Shown piece after piece: positions 22,446 to 29,478 of a stretch of 52,144 nt of DNA. Below the pieces are notes generated by a model. It was not told the origin of the DNA. It saw only the letters and a list, made by a program, of their open reading frames with translations, and did no database searches. Made by a program: the position numbers and the translations under genes. Within the stretch, counting starts at the first letter, position 1. Every line of letters begins with the position of its first letter. Source of the DNA: a virus; the IMG/VR virus record IMGVR_UViG_3300043435_000349, positions 1-52,144 of that record. One strand, 5' to 3'.

Positions 22446-22673
22446 ATGGATTATCTAACGAATCAGGAGCTTGCTGCATTTAATGCAAGCCAGAAAGTAG
22501 TACAAGCCGGATCTGTTGCCTTTAATGGCTATGTATTCACAGGGTACGATGCACGAGCCTACAATGCTTATTTGTATGACTTAAGCAAAGAACGCCACAA
22601 GCCGACAAGGGATTTTCTGCTTGATCAACGTCACCGTCTTTTTTGCTTAATCATTGGCATGGTAGGAGTGTAA
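22446..22673 (+). CDS. orphan small protein
   Basis: The protein has 75 residues from the ATG at 22446 (GGAG eight bases upstream). It has an N-terminal helix (NQELAAFNASQKVVQ), a Tyr-rich middle, and a hydrophobic end (RLFCLIIGMVGV). No family is recognised. Confidence 0.55.
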   Translation: MDYLTNQELAAFNASQKVVQAGSVAFNGYVFTGYDARAYNAYLYDLSKERHKPTRDFLLDQRHRLFCLIIGMVGV

Positions 22674-22676
22674 AAC

Positions 22677-22859
22677 ATGGCTACACAATTTAGCGTAAGA
22701 CGCAATGTATACTACGCAGGCATGTTAGAATCATCGGACATTGTAGCGTCTGGTTTTGAATCGTACACAATGGCTGACTATGCATGCTACACTATTGCAA
22801 ACAACAGCCAATGTCTGTTAGAGTTTAAAGGTTGCCATATTGTTTTTAGTGTGGTGTGA
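22677..22859 (+). CDS. orphan small protein
   Basis: This is a 60-residue protein with a GGAG site seven bases before the start. It is the last clear gene of the 21171 unit. It contains FSVRRNVYYAGMLESSDIVA and CYTIANNSQCLLEFKGC, resembling a small beta domain. No family is recognised. Confidence 0.5.
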   Translation: MATQFSVRRNVYYAGMLESSDIVASGFESYTMADYACYTIANNSQCLLEFKGCHIVFSVV

Positions 22860-23040
22860 AGGCTGCACCCACCCCCACGATTCACAAGGCAAGCGTATAG
22901 CCTTTTTAATATGCGCATTTTTGGTGTGCTGGTGTTTATAGGTTTGAACGCACAAGCATGGGTAAGGTCTACCGTGTGCAAGTGGGATTCTTTGAGTTGA
23001 GACAGCACCCAATACAGGACATTTACTAACACAATCAATT

Positions 23041-23064
23041 AAGCCCCTTTACTGGGGCTTTTTT
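23041..23064 (+). terminator. rho-independent terminator
   Basis: A perfect 7-bp stem AAGCCCC / GGGGCTT with a 6-base loop is followed by TTTT. It ends the 21171-22859 unit. Confidence 0.85.
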
Positions 23065-23297
23065 ACGTCTATGCAAAAGCAATGCCAACTTTAAATGTCA
23101 AGTATTATTTGAAAAATGGCCTATGCCTCTAAATGCGCATAGAATCGCGTATACGCGCTTGTTTGCCTTTCTGGTACAAGTGGGTTAGAACATTCCCAGA
23201 GGGGCATTAGAGGCGAAATTACCGTTCATCGGGAAAACTTGACATTCTAAAAAATACATGGGTGAGAATTATGTTCTAATTGTCCGACGAACGGTAG

Positions 23298-23326
23298 TTG
23301 TGTCTAAAGCCACAATGTAGCATAAT
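23298..23326 (+). promoter_or_regulatory. promoter for 23381 unit
   Basis: TTGTGT at 23298-23303, 17-bp spacer, CATAAT at 23321-23326, followed by AGCTTCACC, which resembles the GGCTTCAAC start region at 20183. It overlaps or abuts the CCGACGAACGGTA motif (23283-23296), as expected for an operator. Confidence 0.6.
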
Positions 23327-23380
23327 AGCTTCACCAAGACGGCAAACGGTGCTTAGTCTGGTAATAGTGAGTGAGACGAA

Positions 23381-23692
23381 ATGGCAAAGTTAGCGAAGGT
23401 AGTAACCAGCAAAATGATCATTTGGGCAAACAATGGCAAGGCTATGCTTGCAAAATGCGCCAAGTCTGGTAAATGGATCAAGTTAGATGATGCACAATGG
23501 CTGCTGGACAATTTAGCACTATTGGCTTGTAAAGCCTTTAGTAAATCAGCAAGCGTGACACAATCAACACAAGCGGCTATTGAGTTTGACAAGACAGTGG
23601 CATTTTTTGGTGTGGTCGGTATTTGGTCGAATGTTCGTGGATGCAACCAGCCCACTGCATATCTAGCCAAACTAGCACTGACTAGCAATTAA
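23381..23692 (+). CDS. orphan small protein, paralogue of the 20235-20576 gene
   Basis: This is a 103-residue basic protein. The N-terminal block (VVTSKMIIWANNGKAMLAK, then KSGKWIK) matches the 20235 product in pattern. The C-terminal half differs. No known family is recognised. Like its paralogue it has an individual promoter and lies a few hundred bases before a parS-type site. Confidence 0.6.
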   Translation: MAKLAKVVTSKMIIWANNGKAMLAKCAKSGKWIKLDDAQWLLDNLALLACKAFSKSASVTQSTQAAIEFDKTVAFFGVVGIWSNVRGCNQPTAYLAKLALTSN

Positions 23693-23703
23693 TGAGATGC
23701 ACA

Positions 23704-23808
23704 ATGGACAAGACAAAAGCAGCAATCAAATACGATGTTTTAAACTTGAATTACCTTGTCAATGCATTAGATAGTGGTGCGATGGACAAACCAGAAGGAG
23801 TTGTTTAA
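23704..23808 (+). CDS. tiny orphan protein
   Basis: A 34-residue frame with only a weak GAGATG site, whose stop overlaps the next start (TAATG). Helical pattern (AIKYDVLNLNYLVNALDS). Real but low-expressed, or a leader for the next gene. Confidence 0.4.
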   Translation: MDKTKAAIKYDVLNLNYLVNALDSGAMDKPEGVV

Positions 23809-23948
23809 TGGAAAGCCAAGCTGTTGAGATGTTAAAACTGCTAATGCTAGCCCTTGATCGCGGTCATGGTGAAGTATGGCAAGTGAGATGTACAGAGGAA
23901 TACCAGAGGGTTGAACAGTGGATGCTAGACAATATAGAAGATGACTAA
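23808..23948 (+). CDS. tiny orphan helical protein
   Basis: A 46-residue frame with a strong AGAAGGAG ribosome binding site, ending just before a parS-like palindrome and a terminator. It is helical and acidic (VEMLKLLMLALDRGHGEVW). No family is recognised. Confidence 0.5.
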   Translation: MESQAVEMLKLLMLALDRGHGEVWQVRCTEEYQRVEQWMLDNIEDD

Positions 23949-23950
23949 CA

Positions 23951-23966
23951 AGTTCCACGCGGAACA
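23951..23966. promoter_or_regulatory. degenerate parS-like palindrome
   Basis: AGTTCCACGCGGAACA keeps the GTTCCACG / GGAAC arms of parS but has CGCG in the centre, lacking the CACGTG core. It lies 60 bp before the intact site at 24011. Confidence 0.5.
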
Positions 23967-23969
23967 ATT

Positions 23970-23995
23970 GCCGCCGATCATGGCGGCTTTTGTTT
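23970..23995 (+). terminator. rho-independent terminator
   Basis: A 6-bp GCCGCC / GGCGGC stem with a 6-base loop, followed by TTTTGTTT. It ends the 23381 unit. Confidence 0.85.
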
Positions 23996-24010
23996 GCCCG
24001 CTGTTTACTA

Positions 24011-24026
24011 TGTTCCACGTGAAACA
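24011..24026. promoter_or_regulatory. parS-type centromere site 2
   Basis: TGTTCCACGTGAAACA is an exact match to a well-known natural bacterial parS variant and 15 of 16 to the consensus. With the site at 20577 it brackets the accessory small-gene region. No parB gene is recognised in this window. Confidence 0.8.
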
Positions 24027-24080
24027 ATGGCGGCATAGGGTCAGGCGGCTAGGCGGGCTATTGTCCGACAATAATGCCGG

Positions 24081-24299
24081 TTAATCGACCAGCTCGACCC
24101 AATGCCGTAGAATCGCACAGAATCGCTTGTATGGCGTTTCATGGTCAAGGCATCGAATCAGGCTAGTGGCGGCTATGGGGCGGTATAGCGTGCATCCTAC
24201 GATATTACATAATGTGGTTTGAAGGGGTGCGTCAGGGGTGCGCCGTGATAAACAGTAGAATAGATAGATTTCAAAAACTACATAAAGTGACAGCCCCAT
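24081..24299 (-). CDS. doubtful small protein
   Basis: A 72-residue frame with a hydrophobic start (GLSLYVVFEIYLFYCL) and a basic, Cys-containing remainder. There is no ribosome binding site, so this may be non-coding. The remainder of 24027-24308 shows nothing else except an ATTGT-CCG-ACAAT hairpin at 24060. Confidence 0.25.
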   Translation of the reverse strand: MGLSLYVVFEIYLFYCLSRRTPDAPLQTTLCNIVGCTLYRPIAATSLIRCLDHETPYKRFCAILRHWVELVD

Positions 24300-24308
24300 A
24301 GACAGGTA

Positions 24309-24590
24309 CTACGTCAGCACCTCAACACACCCAACACACCCCTCAGGACGCCGCTTCTTCATGTAGCTCTTGAGAGCCTTAATGCCATCTTCTGACAACT
24401 TTTCTTTTATCTCCCAACCACAGCCATTACGCACAACAACAGAGTTGCCATCATTGTGGCAAATGAATAAAGCCCCATCTTTCCACACAACACTATTCAC
24501 AATCACCCTCGATATTTTCCTCAAATGAAATAGCCCCTCAAATGAAAAGAGGGGTATTCCAAAAATAATTTTTACCAAATTTGATAACAT
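24309..24590 (-). CDS. unknown small protein
   Basis: The protein has 93 residues from the ATG at 24590, which has no good ribosome binding site. A GTG around residue 30 with GAGG upstream is a possible alternative start. The C-terminal part (SEDGIKALKSYMKKRRPEG) is basic. It is the last gene of the long minus-strand series. No family is recognised. Confidence 0.45.
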   Translation of the reverse strand: MLSNLVKIIFGIPLFSFEGLFHLRKISRVIVNSVVWKDGALFICHNDGNSVVVRNGCGWEIKEKLSEDGIKALKSYMKKRRPEGCVGCVEVLT

Positions 24591-24611
24591 GGAAACATTT
24601 AATTGTTTAAA

Positions 24612-24869
24612 TTAAATATCACCAATAGCATCCAAATCCTCATTCACATTGTTGACGCTTGCTGTCAGCAGATTCAACAACACAGGGTCAATCATCATTG
24701 CACCCCAATCAACTTTCAACCCATACCTACCGCCACATTTAATGGTTGAGAAAGATTTGGGTGACGTACTGGACGCAATAGGCAAGCCAAATTTGTTCTC
24801 AGAAATCTTGTCAAAACCAAGCTCATTCAACTGTCGGACATACCGAGAGGATAATATTGAATTATTCAT
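24612..24869 (-). CDS. unknown small protein
   Basis: This is an 85-residue protein with GAGAGGG before the start and an ATGA overlap with the gene upstream. N-terminal helix (SRYVRQLNELGFDKI). No family is recognised. Confidence 0.5.
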   Translation of the reverse strand: MNNSILSSRYVRQLNELGFDKISENKFGLPIASSTSPKSFSTIKCGGRYGLKVDWGAMMIDPVLLNLLTASVNNVNEDLDAIGDI

Positions 24870-25135
24870 ACATCCCTCTCCATCTCATACTGCCTGTTAA
24901 GCTCATCCACTGTAGAGCAGATAAGACGTAGTTGGTCGTAGCAGAATCTGGTTGAGCTAGTCTGTGGGTTGGCACACCACTCACCCCATTCTGGGTCAAA
25001 ACAGAATTCCGCCACCCTCAATGCTGATACGTCTGTCTTTTGTTGTAAACACCAACCACTACCCCTTTCCTCAATCCACATGTCATACTTCTTAAACTCT
25101 TTGTTGAGCCACTTCTTTGCGTGAAACACTTTCAT
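24866..25135 (-). CDS. unknown small protein
   Basis: The protein has 89 residues from the ATG at 25135 (GGTGG seven bases upstream). A longer frame exists only with a TTG start. It is rich in Trp and Cys (ERGSGWCLQQ, PEWGEWCANP). Coupled by overlap to both neighbours. No family is recognised. Confidence 0.5.
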   Translation of the reverse strand: MKVFHAKKWLNKEFKKYDMWIEERGSGWCLQQKTDVSALRVAEFCFDPEWGEWCANPQTSSTRFCYDQLRLICSTVDELNRQYEMERDV

Positions 25136-25281
25136 CGAAATTCCACCCCGTTCAACATGCTGATAATCAAGATTGCCGCCATTAACAATGCGATACAAGA
25201 AGCTGTCTGCAACCTACCAAAATGGTAGCATGTCACAGATGCCCCTGCAAGCATATAGATAACATTCGTAATAAATTCCAT
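25132..25281 (-). CDS. small membrane protein
   Basis: This 49-residue frame fills the otherwise empty gap between its neighbours. The start shares a base with the upstream stop (TGATG), with GGAG eight bases before. The stop overlaps the downstream start (ATGA). One membrane span is evident (ASCIALLMAAILIISML) and a weaker one at the start. Function is unknown. Confidence 0.5.
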   Translation of the reverse strand: MEFITNVIYMLAGASVTCYHFGRLQTASCIALLMAAILIISMLNGVEFR

Positions 25282-25556
25282 CACAATTCTCCGTAACACC
25301 TGTTGGATCTTTCAATAATAGCTTTCTTGCGAGTGGCCAACTCAGTGCGCTTCCTGTCACTGTACGAATCAACCACGTCGCATACCTTCTGAACATCCAC
25401 TTGCGTAAGACCAGACAAGTGATGCTGGATTATCACCTCTTTGCAACCAAGCAATATTGTCATATTGCTAATACAGTCGTATGTCAACATCTCACACCCA
25501 AGAATGTACCACTTATCTTCAGTAAGCACCTCCATTAAACCCTCTAGCTTTTTCAC
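25281..25556 (-). CDS. unknown small protein
   Basis: This is a 91-residue protein with an ATGA overlap with the gene upstream. It has a basic helical end (DRKRTELATRKKAIIERSNR). No family is recognised. Confidence 0.5.
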   Translation of the reverse strand: MKKLEGLMEVLTEDKWYILGCEMLTYDCISNMTILLGCKEVIIQHHLSGLTQVDVQKVCDVVDSYSDRKRTELATRKKAIIERSNRCYGEL

Positions 25557-25843
25557 CCAACGCTTTCCTTCTGTTCAAAATCTGGTTGATGTAGAGCGTA
25601 GTCAATGAAGCATTTCAGCACAGCTTCTACGGGACAATTGCTCAACCCCATGTACACTTTTTGGCAATCTGCCATCCAACGCTTCTCAAACAGGTTGTTG
25701 ACACTAATCTTGTAGTCAAACACCAGATCAAACACCATCTCGTGATGTCCACGTCGCCACACAGGATATTTGTTTCCAGTGATACGCTCATATTCACTAC
25801 ACGCTTTGTTCAAGAGCTTTTCAAACTGCAATGAATCAGACAT
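25553..25843 (-). CDS. unknown small protein
   Basis: This is a 96-residue, mostly helical protein (FEKLLNKACSEYERITGN; VEAVLKCFIDYAL). It overlaps both neighbours. No family is recognised. Confidence 0.5.
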   Translation of the reverse strand: MSDSLQFEKLLNKACSEYERITGNKYPVWRRGHHEMVFDLVFDYKISVNNLFEKRWMADCQKVYMGLSNCPVEAVLKCFIDYALHQPDFEQKESVG

Positions 25844-26093
25844 GTTGATAGCTCCTAGAAAGATAGTTGAGTGTGTCGGCGTAGAGGGAAAGCACAGATG
25901 GAATCATAAAATACCTATCAGCACCTTCATCTGCTGCAATCCAAACATCGCCACACCTCGCAAATGAGAAAACACAGGTCATACTGTCAATCTCAAATAC
26001 ACCAACACTATCCTCGCTCATCTCAATCAATCTTAGAGCATGCTCTTTATAACGTAGCAACATCTCACCACTAAACTTAAAATAATTGTACAT
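25836..26093 (-). CDS. unknown small protein
   Basis: The protein has 85 residues from the ATG at 26093 with a GGGGGG site. Mixed alpha/beta appearance (VFSFARCGDVWIAADEGADR). No family is recognised. Confidence 0.5.
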   Translation of the reverse strand: MYNYFKFSGEMLLRYKEHALRLIEMSEDSVGVFEIDSMTCVFSFARCGDVWIAADEGADRYFMIPSVLSLYADTLNYLSRSYQHV

Positions 26094-26317
26094 CACAAAC
26101 CCCCCGCATCAACAGATGTCCACCTGCGCCACTTTCCACCAAAATAGGAAGCACCATTCTCTAAATCCTCCACCCACACGTCAACGTGGTTAGCACCCCC
26201 GCCAAATATCTCCCAGAGTCCATCCTCTATTTGCTCTGATGTGCCCGTCTCAATCCATTGGTATTCCTCACCATCTCGCACCACCTCAAACAGCCAAGTC
26301 TTATGATCATCAGACAT
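26093..26317 (-). CDS. unknown small protein
   Basis: The protein has 74 residues from the ATG at 26317 with GGAG eight bases upstream. A longer in-frame start would overlap most of the gene upstream. Acidic and Trp-rich (VVRDGEEYQWIETGTSEQ; GGKWRRWTSVD). No family is recognised. Confidence 0.5.
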   Translation of the reverse strand: MSDDHKTWLFEVVRDGEEYQWIETGTSEQIEDGLWEIFGGGANHVDVWVEDLENGASYFGGKWRRWTSVDAGGL

Positions 26318-26600
26318 CAGCATTCTCCATTTCAACAGCATCCACCTGAAGGCTATACCACTCACGAAAAGAGCTATGATCACTCTCATCATAGTAAGCG
26401 TTCTTGGCGTAGAATGTCCCACCTGTGTAAGCAGCCAAAACAATGCCTGTTGTCTTGGGGTGACAGAGCTTGCGAAGAAGCTCTAGCTTTTGTTTGAATG
26501 TTGGCTTGTCTTTCGTCACTAGCACAGGGCGGGAATGTGTATGACATTCCCATGTGTCCCCTGATGTTGCCACAAATGATGTTACATAAACAGAAGGCAT
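26310..26600 (-). CDS. unknown small protein
   Basis: The protein has 96 residues from the ATG at 26600 (TTGGAGAATAAC upstream). The middle contains KQKLELLRKLCHPKTTGIV. No family is recognised. Confidence 0.5.
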   Translation of the reverse strand: MPSVYVTSFVATSGDTWECHTHSRPVLVTKDKPTFKQKLELLRKLCHPKTTGIVLAAYTGGTFYAKNAYYDESDHSSFREWYSLQVDAVEMENADV

Positions 26601-26601
26601 G

Positions 26602-26841
26602 TTATTCTCCAATACACACAAGCTCAAAATGAACATCAGCCCATTTCTGACCCCTGCTCACTTCCCAAGACATATCTCTAACAAACCGCACAGCCACAAA
26701 CCCCTGACCATCAAGACACAGTGACACATCAAACAAGACATCTTCAATGCTTGGTTTCGTGTCGTAAGTTTGCCATGCAAATTTGTCACTTCTTGGGACT
26801 AAGACCCCCTTCCCCCACACACGAAGCTCGTGCTTTGTCAT
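26602..26841 (-). CDS. unknown small protein
   Basis: The protein has 79 residues from the ATG at 26841 (GAGGGG five bases upstream) rather than the GTG at 26847. Beta-rich pattern (ELRVWGKGVLVPRSDKFAW; DVHFELVCIGE). No family is recognised. Confidence 0.5.
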   Translation of the reverse strand: MTKHELRVWGKGVLVPRSDKFAWQTYDTKPSIEDVLFDVSLCLDGQGFVAVRFVRDMSWEVSRGQKWADVHFELVCIGE

Positions 26842-26843
26842 AA

Positions 26844-27098
26844 TCACCCCTCACGCTTAGTTAGCTCATCCCAACCCACCACTACACCAAACACAGCTTC
26901 TGTCAGAGTGGATGTCTCAAAAGAGAAACCCCTGTATTTCGCAACCCATAAATCAGGCTCACTGAAATAACTAACACCAACCTTCAGTGAGTTAATCATA
27001 TGCGCCGCAAGATGCAATGGCTGTAGCTCATCAGTGTATGGCAACACAACAGGAGCTAGACGCTTGTAAGTCTGTAGAGCCATCTTGTGGTTTTTCAT
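26844..27098 (-). CDS. unknown small protein
   Basis: This is an 84-residue protein with a strong GGAGGG site. The pattern LHLAAHMINSLKVGVSYFS, then SFETSTLTEAVFGVVVGWD, resembles a small phage regulatory fold, but no family is recognised. Confidence 0.5.
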   Translation of the reverse strand: MKNHKMALQTYKRLAPVVLPYTDELQPLHLAAHMINSLKVGVSYFSEPDLWVAKYRGFSFETSTLTEAVFGVVVGWDELTKREG

Positions 27099-27175
27099 AC
27101 TGCCCTCCTCCTGAACCCAACTACCCCAAAGCTTACCGTAATAAGCTCTGTTGCACTAATCACTACTGTTGACAT
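27095..27175 (-). CDS. possible tiny membrane peptide
   Basis: A 26-residue frame with GGAG upstream; its stop overlaps the next start (ATGA). Hydrophobic (VVISATELITVSFGVVGF), ending in RRRAV, as in a single-span peptide with a positive inside end. Short length makes it tentative. Confidence 0.35.
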   Translation of the reverse strand: MSTVVISATELITVSFGVVGFRRRAV

Positions 27176-27176
27176 C

Positions 27177-27458
27177 TTAATCTCCAAGCCTCTGTTGAAT
27201 CACTTGTAACAACATACGCAACCCTGTGTCATCAAGGTGAATGTCTGCGCTGTTCTCGCCACTTCCGTAATCCTGAGAAACCCTTAGATTCCAACCAATG
27301 TCATCTTTTACAATACTCACCCAACCCTCAAGCCCAACACCATGAGAATAAATCCCGTATTCTGTCTTTCGGGTCTCGCACTCAGGTGGATGGGTCACTG
27401 TAGCAAGTTTTGCAGCATACAGCCACTTCTGAACATCTTGCTCACTCCACTTTTCCAT
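27177..27458 (-). CDS. unknown small protein
   Basis: This is a 93-residue protein (start MEKWSEQDVQKWLYAAKLA). The end is helical (LRMLLQVIQQRLGD). No family is recognised. Confidence 0.5.
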   Translation of the reverse strand: MEKWSEQDVQKWLYAAKLATVTHPPECETRKTEYGIYSHGVGLEGWVSIVKDDIGWNLRVSQDYGSGENSADIHLDDTGLRMLLQVIQQRLGD

Positions 27459-27460
27459 GA

Positions 27461-27706
27461 TCAGACCCTACTATCCCGTACTAGATACTTGCCCTTCCCC
27501 AACAACTGGTCACACGTCTGCTGGGCATAACTACGATCATGTGTAGACATCCAAAGATCATGTCCTGCCGCACTACGGACATAATAGCGAGCATTACGCT
27601 TGTTGTCATTCAGGTTGATGAAGATGTTGTTGAATGTGATTTCGCCTTTGCCTTCGATCAATGCACGATTGATGTCTTGCTCGTTGGTTGTTGCCAATGC
27701 TTTCAT
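27461..27706 (-). CDS. unknown small protein
   Basis: This is an 81-residue protein with AGGAAACAGC before the start, coupled to the gene upstream by ATGA. It contains NNIFINLNDNKRNARYYVRS. No family is recognised. Confidence 0.5.
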   Translation of the reverse strand: MKALATTNEQDINRALIEGKGEITFNNIFINLNDNKRNARYYVRSAAGHDLWMSTHDRSYAQQTCDQLLGKGKYLVRDSRV

Positions 27707-27984
27707 GCTGTTTCCTCTGTAGATTCGATTACCGTCTGTTGCATTGTATTCAATGCTTCAAGACATGGCTTAATGTACTTGATGCTTGCCTCTGTGTCAA
27801 CATTTAAATACGCTTGATCATACTGAAATCCATATGAGCCATCTTGTTGACCAATGAAGCGTCCAATTACGGGCTGGTGTGGTTGTGAGCCGTCTGTAAG
27901 ACATAGCTTTTCTGTGTCCAGTCCAATTGCTGTTCCACGAACAGCTTTCAGGATAGCTGCGTGAGCTTTTGGGCTAATTTCCAT
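27703..27984 (-). CDS. unknown small protein
   Basis: The protein has 93 residues from the ATG at 27984 (GAGGTG four bases upstream); the ATG at 27987 is adjacent. N-terminal helix (SPKAHAAILKAVRGTAIGLD). No family is recognised. Confidence 0.5.
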   Translation of the reverse strand: MEISPKAHAAILKAVRGTAIGLDTEKLCLTDGSQPHQPVIGRFIGQQDGSYGFQYDQAYLNVDTEASIKYIKPCLEALNTMQQTVIESTEETA

Positions 27985-28309
27985 CATTCACCTCAATAAA
28001 TTTTGCCTTTTCTAAATCTTCGCAAACAACAGCATTCATTGCGTTCAGAAGACGGCAGATGTCAATCAGGTCACTGTAGCGGTAATCACTATCACTACAT
28101 ACTGGCTTGGCATGAAACTCGCCACAATAAATTCCGATTTCCCAACATGCTCGATTATAGCCATTCTCAGGAAAGTGAATCTCCAAGAACATCTTATCTC
28201 TGTCGAAATCAACTTCCCAACCACTTACGCAACGCTCAATCGTTTCAGCAGACAGCCTATCATAAACAGACCGAATGTAGCTGACTCCGCTGCTAGTTTC
28301 AATTTCCAT
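27974..28309 (-). CDS. unknown protein
   Basis: The protein has 111 residues from the ATG at 28309; the ATG at 28324 is also possible. It shares a composition style with the 28299-28577 product (both have a W-D-x-DK core, a W-E/G-I/V region and a C-terminal RLLN or KLLN helix), suggesting distant paralogues. Confidence 0.5.
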   Translation of the reverse strand: MEIETSSGVSYIRSVYDRLSAETIERCVSGWEVDFDRDKMFLEIHFPENGYNRACWEIGIYCGEFHAKPVCSDSDYRYSDLIDICRLLNAMNAVVCEDLEKAKFIEVNDGN

Positions 28310-28577
28310 AAACACTGTCCCCATTCAGTAGTTTCAATGTGCGATACACAAGCCCGAAGTAATGCTGGTGTTGAAAACCACCATTACCAGCCCTGTCCCA
28401 TACACCCCATTCGTACCCATCGTGCAAGATCTCAATGGAGCAACTTCCGCCATAATTCAAACCAATGACGATCTGCTGTTTATCCCAATCAAATTTGTGG
28501 CTTACGTTCCACCACTCAGACCAAATGGATTCTATTTGCTGCTCCAGCTCTAGCTTTGTCATTGTGATATCAGTCAC
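28299..28577 (-). CDS. unknown protein, possible paralogue of 27974 gene
   Basis: The protein has 92 residues from a GTG at 28577, which has GGAGG six bases upstream. The later ATG at 28562 has no suitable site. It contains KFDWDKQQIVIGLNYGG, then YRTLKLLNG at the end. It is coupled to the methyltransferase upstream. Confidence 0.5.
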   Translation of the reverse strand: MTDITMTKLELEQQIESIWSEWWNVSHKFDWDKQQIVIGLNYGGSCSIEILHDGYEWGVWDRAGNGGFQHQHYFGLVYRTLKLLNGDSVYGN

Positions 28578-28579
28578 TG

Positions 28580-29272
28580 TCAACCTCCGATCATACCATT
28601 CAAGACAAGCCATGCGCTTGCAGCCACAAGAGGTACTTGTCCGTTTCCAAGAGCTTTAAGTCTGTCCACCCTGAAGGCCACCCCATCAGATACTCGAAGT
28701 TGTTCGGGGTAGGTTTCCCAAACGCCGTTACGAAGTTCCTGCAACTCTTGTGTTTCTGCATACTCGGTGCTGCGAAGTTTGCAATAGTCGTCGGTGTATG
28801 CAAGAAGCCAAAATCTGTCCCGTTCATGGTCTGCACCAACGTCTTTCGCTGAAAGTTTTGTATGCAGACACCTGTAACCCTCTTGCTCAAGGTCTTTCTT
28901 TGCCAATAGTATGGCTTTCTCGGATACGTTTTCAGCAAAGACTGCTCTAGGGCATACCTCTCGGACAACCCTGTACATTTCTGCCCAAAGGTCTTTTGAA
29001 GCAATGTTTCTACCTCTTGCCGCAGCAGAGAATGCTTGACAGGGGAATCCTCCAGAAACCAAGTCCACAGTTCCTTTCCAAGCCCTTCCATCAAACGTAC
29101 AGATGTCGTCCCATATCGGGAAACTTCCAATTGAGCTTCGTTCGTTTTGCCGTTGAATGAGAACTTCGATGCAGTATTGATCTCGTTCCACAGCGCAAAC
29201 AATGTTGTGTCCGAGGATATTACTTGCAAGTATTCCTCCACCACAACCCGCGAAAAGTGCCAACTCATTCAT
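28580..29272 (-). CDS. DNA (cytosine-5) methyltransferase
   Basis: This is a 230-residue C5-MTase. Conserved motifs: I (LFAGCGGG, residues 6-13, AdoMet binding), IV with the catalytic Cys78 (SGGFPCQAFS), VI (AENV, 113-116), VIII (ERDRFWLLA), and X (LGNGQVP near 213-219). It is shorter than most bacterial enzymes (over 300), with a compact target recognition region between motifs VIII and X. Phage C5-methylases protect DNA from host restriction. No cognate endonuclease is nearby, so this is an orphan methylase. Target sequence cannot be read from the sequence. Confidence 0.93.
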   Translation of the reverse strand: MNELALFAGCGGGILASNILGHNIVCAVERDQYCIEVLIQRQNERSSIGSFPIWDDICTFDGRAWKGTVDLVSGGFPCQAFSAAARGRNIASKDLWAEMYRVVREVCPRAVFAENVSEKAILLAKKDLEQEGYRCLHTKLSAKDVGADHERDRFWLLAYTDDYCKLRSTEYAETQELQELRNGVWETYPEQLRVSDGVAFRVDRLKALGNGQVPLVAASAWLVLNGMIGG

Positions 29273-29478
29273 ACATCCTCCAAAACAATACTACCGCCCG
29301 CATACTCATTATAGCCTAGCGAGTTGACAATTATAGTGTGACGACCCTTTCCTACCACAAAAGCCGTCAAACCGTTAATTACGCTTGCCGTCTTTCCAAG
29401 CATTGAGTAACCACCCTTCAACCTTGACTCAACAACACATCTTTGCTCATTACTGATAAAAACCAAACCCTCAAGCAT
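29269..29478 (-). CDS. unknown small protein
   Basis: The protein has 69 residues from the ATG at 29478 (GGGGG upstream), overlapping the HD-domain gene stop and the methylase start. Beta-rich (TAFVVGKGRHTIIVNSLGYN). No family is recognised. Confidence 0.5.
   Translation of the reverse strand: MLEGLVFISNEQRCVVESRLKGGYSMLGKTASVINGLTAFVVGKGRHTIIVNSLGYNEYAGGSIVLEDV

Larger units (their letters stand above)
22860..23380. other. non-coding stretch
   Basis: No convincing gene. A short frame (22958-23029, GKVYRVQVGFFELRQHP) is open further upstream without a start codon and could be a gene remnant. The stretch also holds a terminator (23041), two CCGAYGAACGG motifs (23220, 23283) and the promoter for 23381. 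Confidence 0.55.

Noticed and set aside
22911-23000. 29-codon frame with a signal-peptide-like start
   Set aside because: No ribosome binding site, and a different frame across the same bases looks more protein-like but has no start codon; probably a degenerate remnant.
28600-29268. A 222-codon frame overlapping the whole methyltransferase gene on the same strand
   Set aside because: The methyltransferase frame carries all catalytic motifs. The other frame has no recognisable protein features and no independent ribosome binding site.
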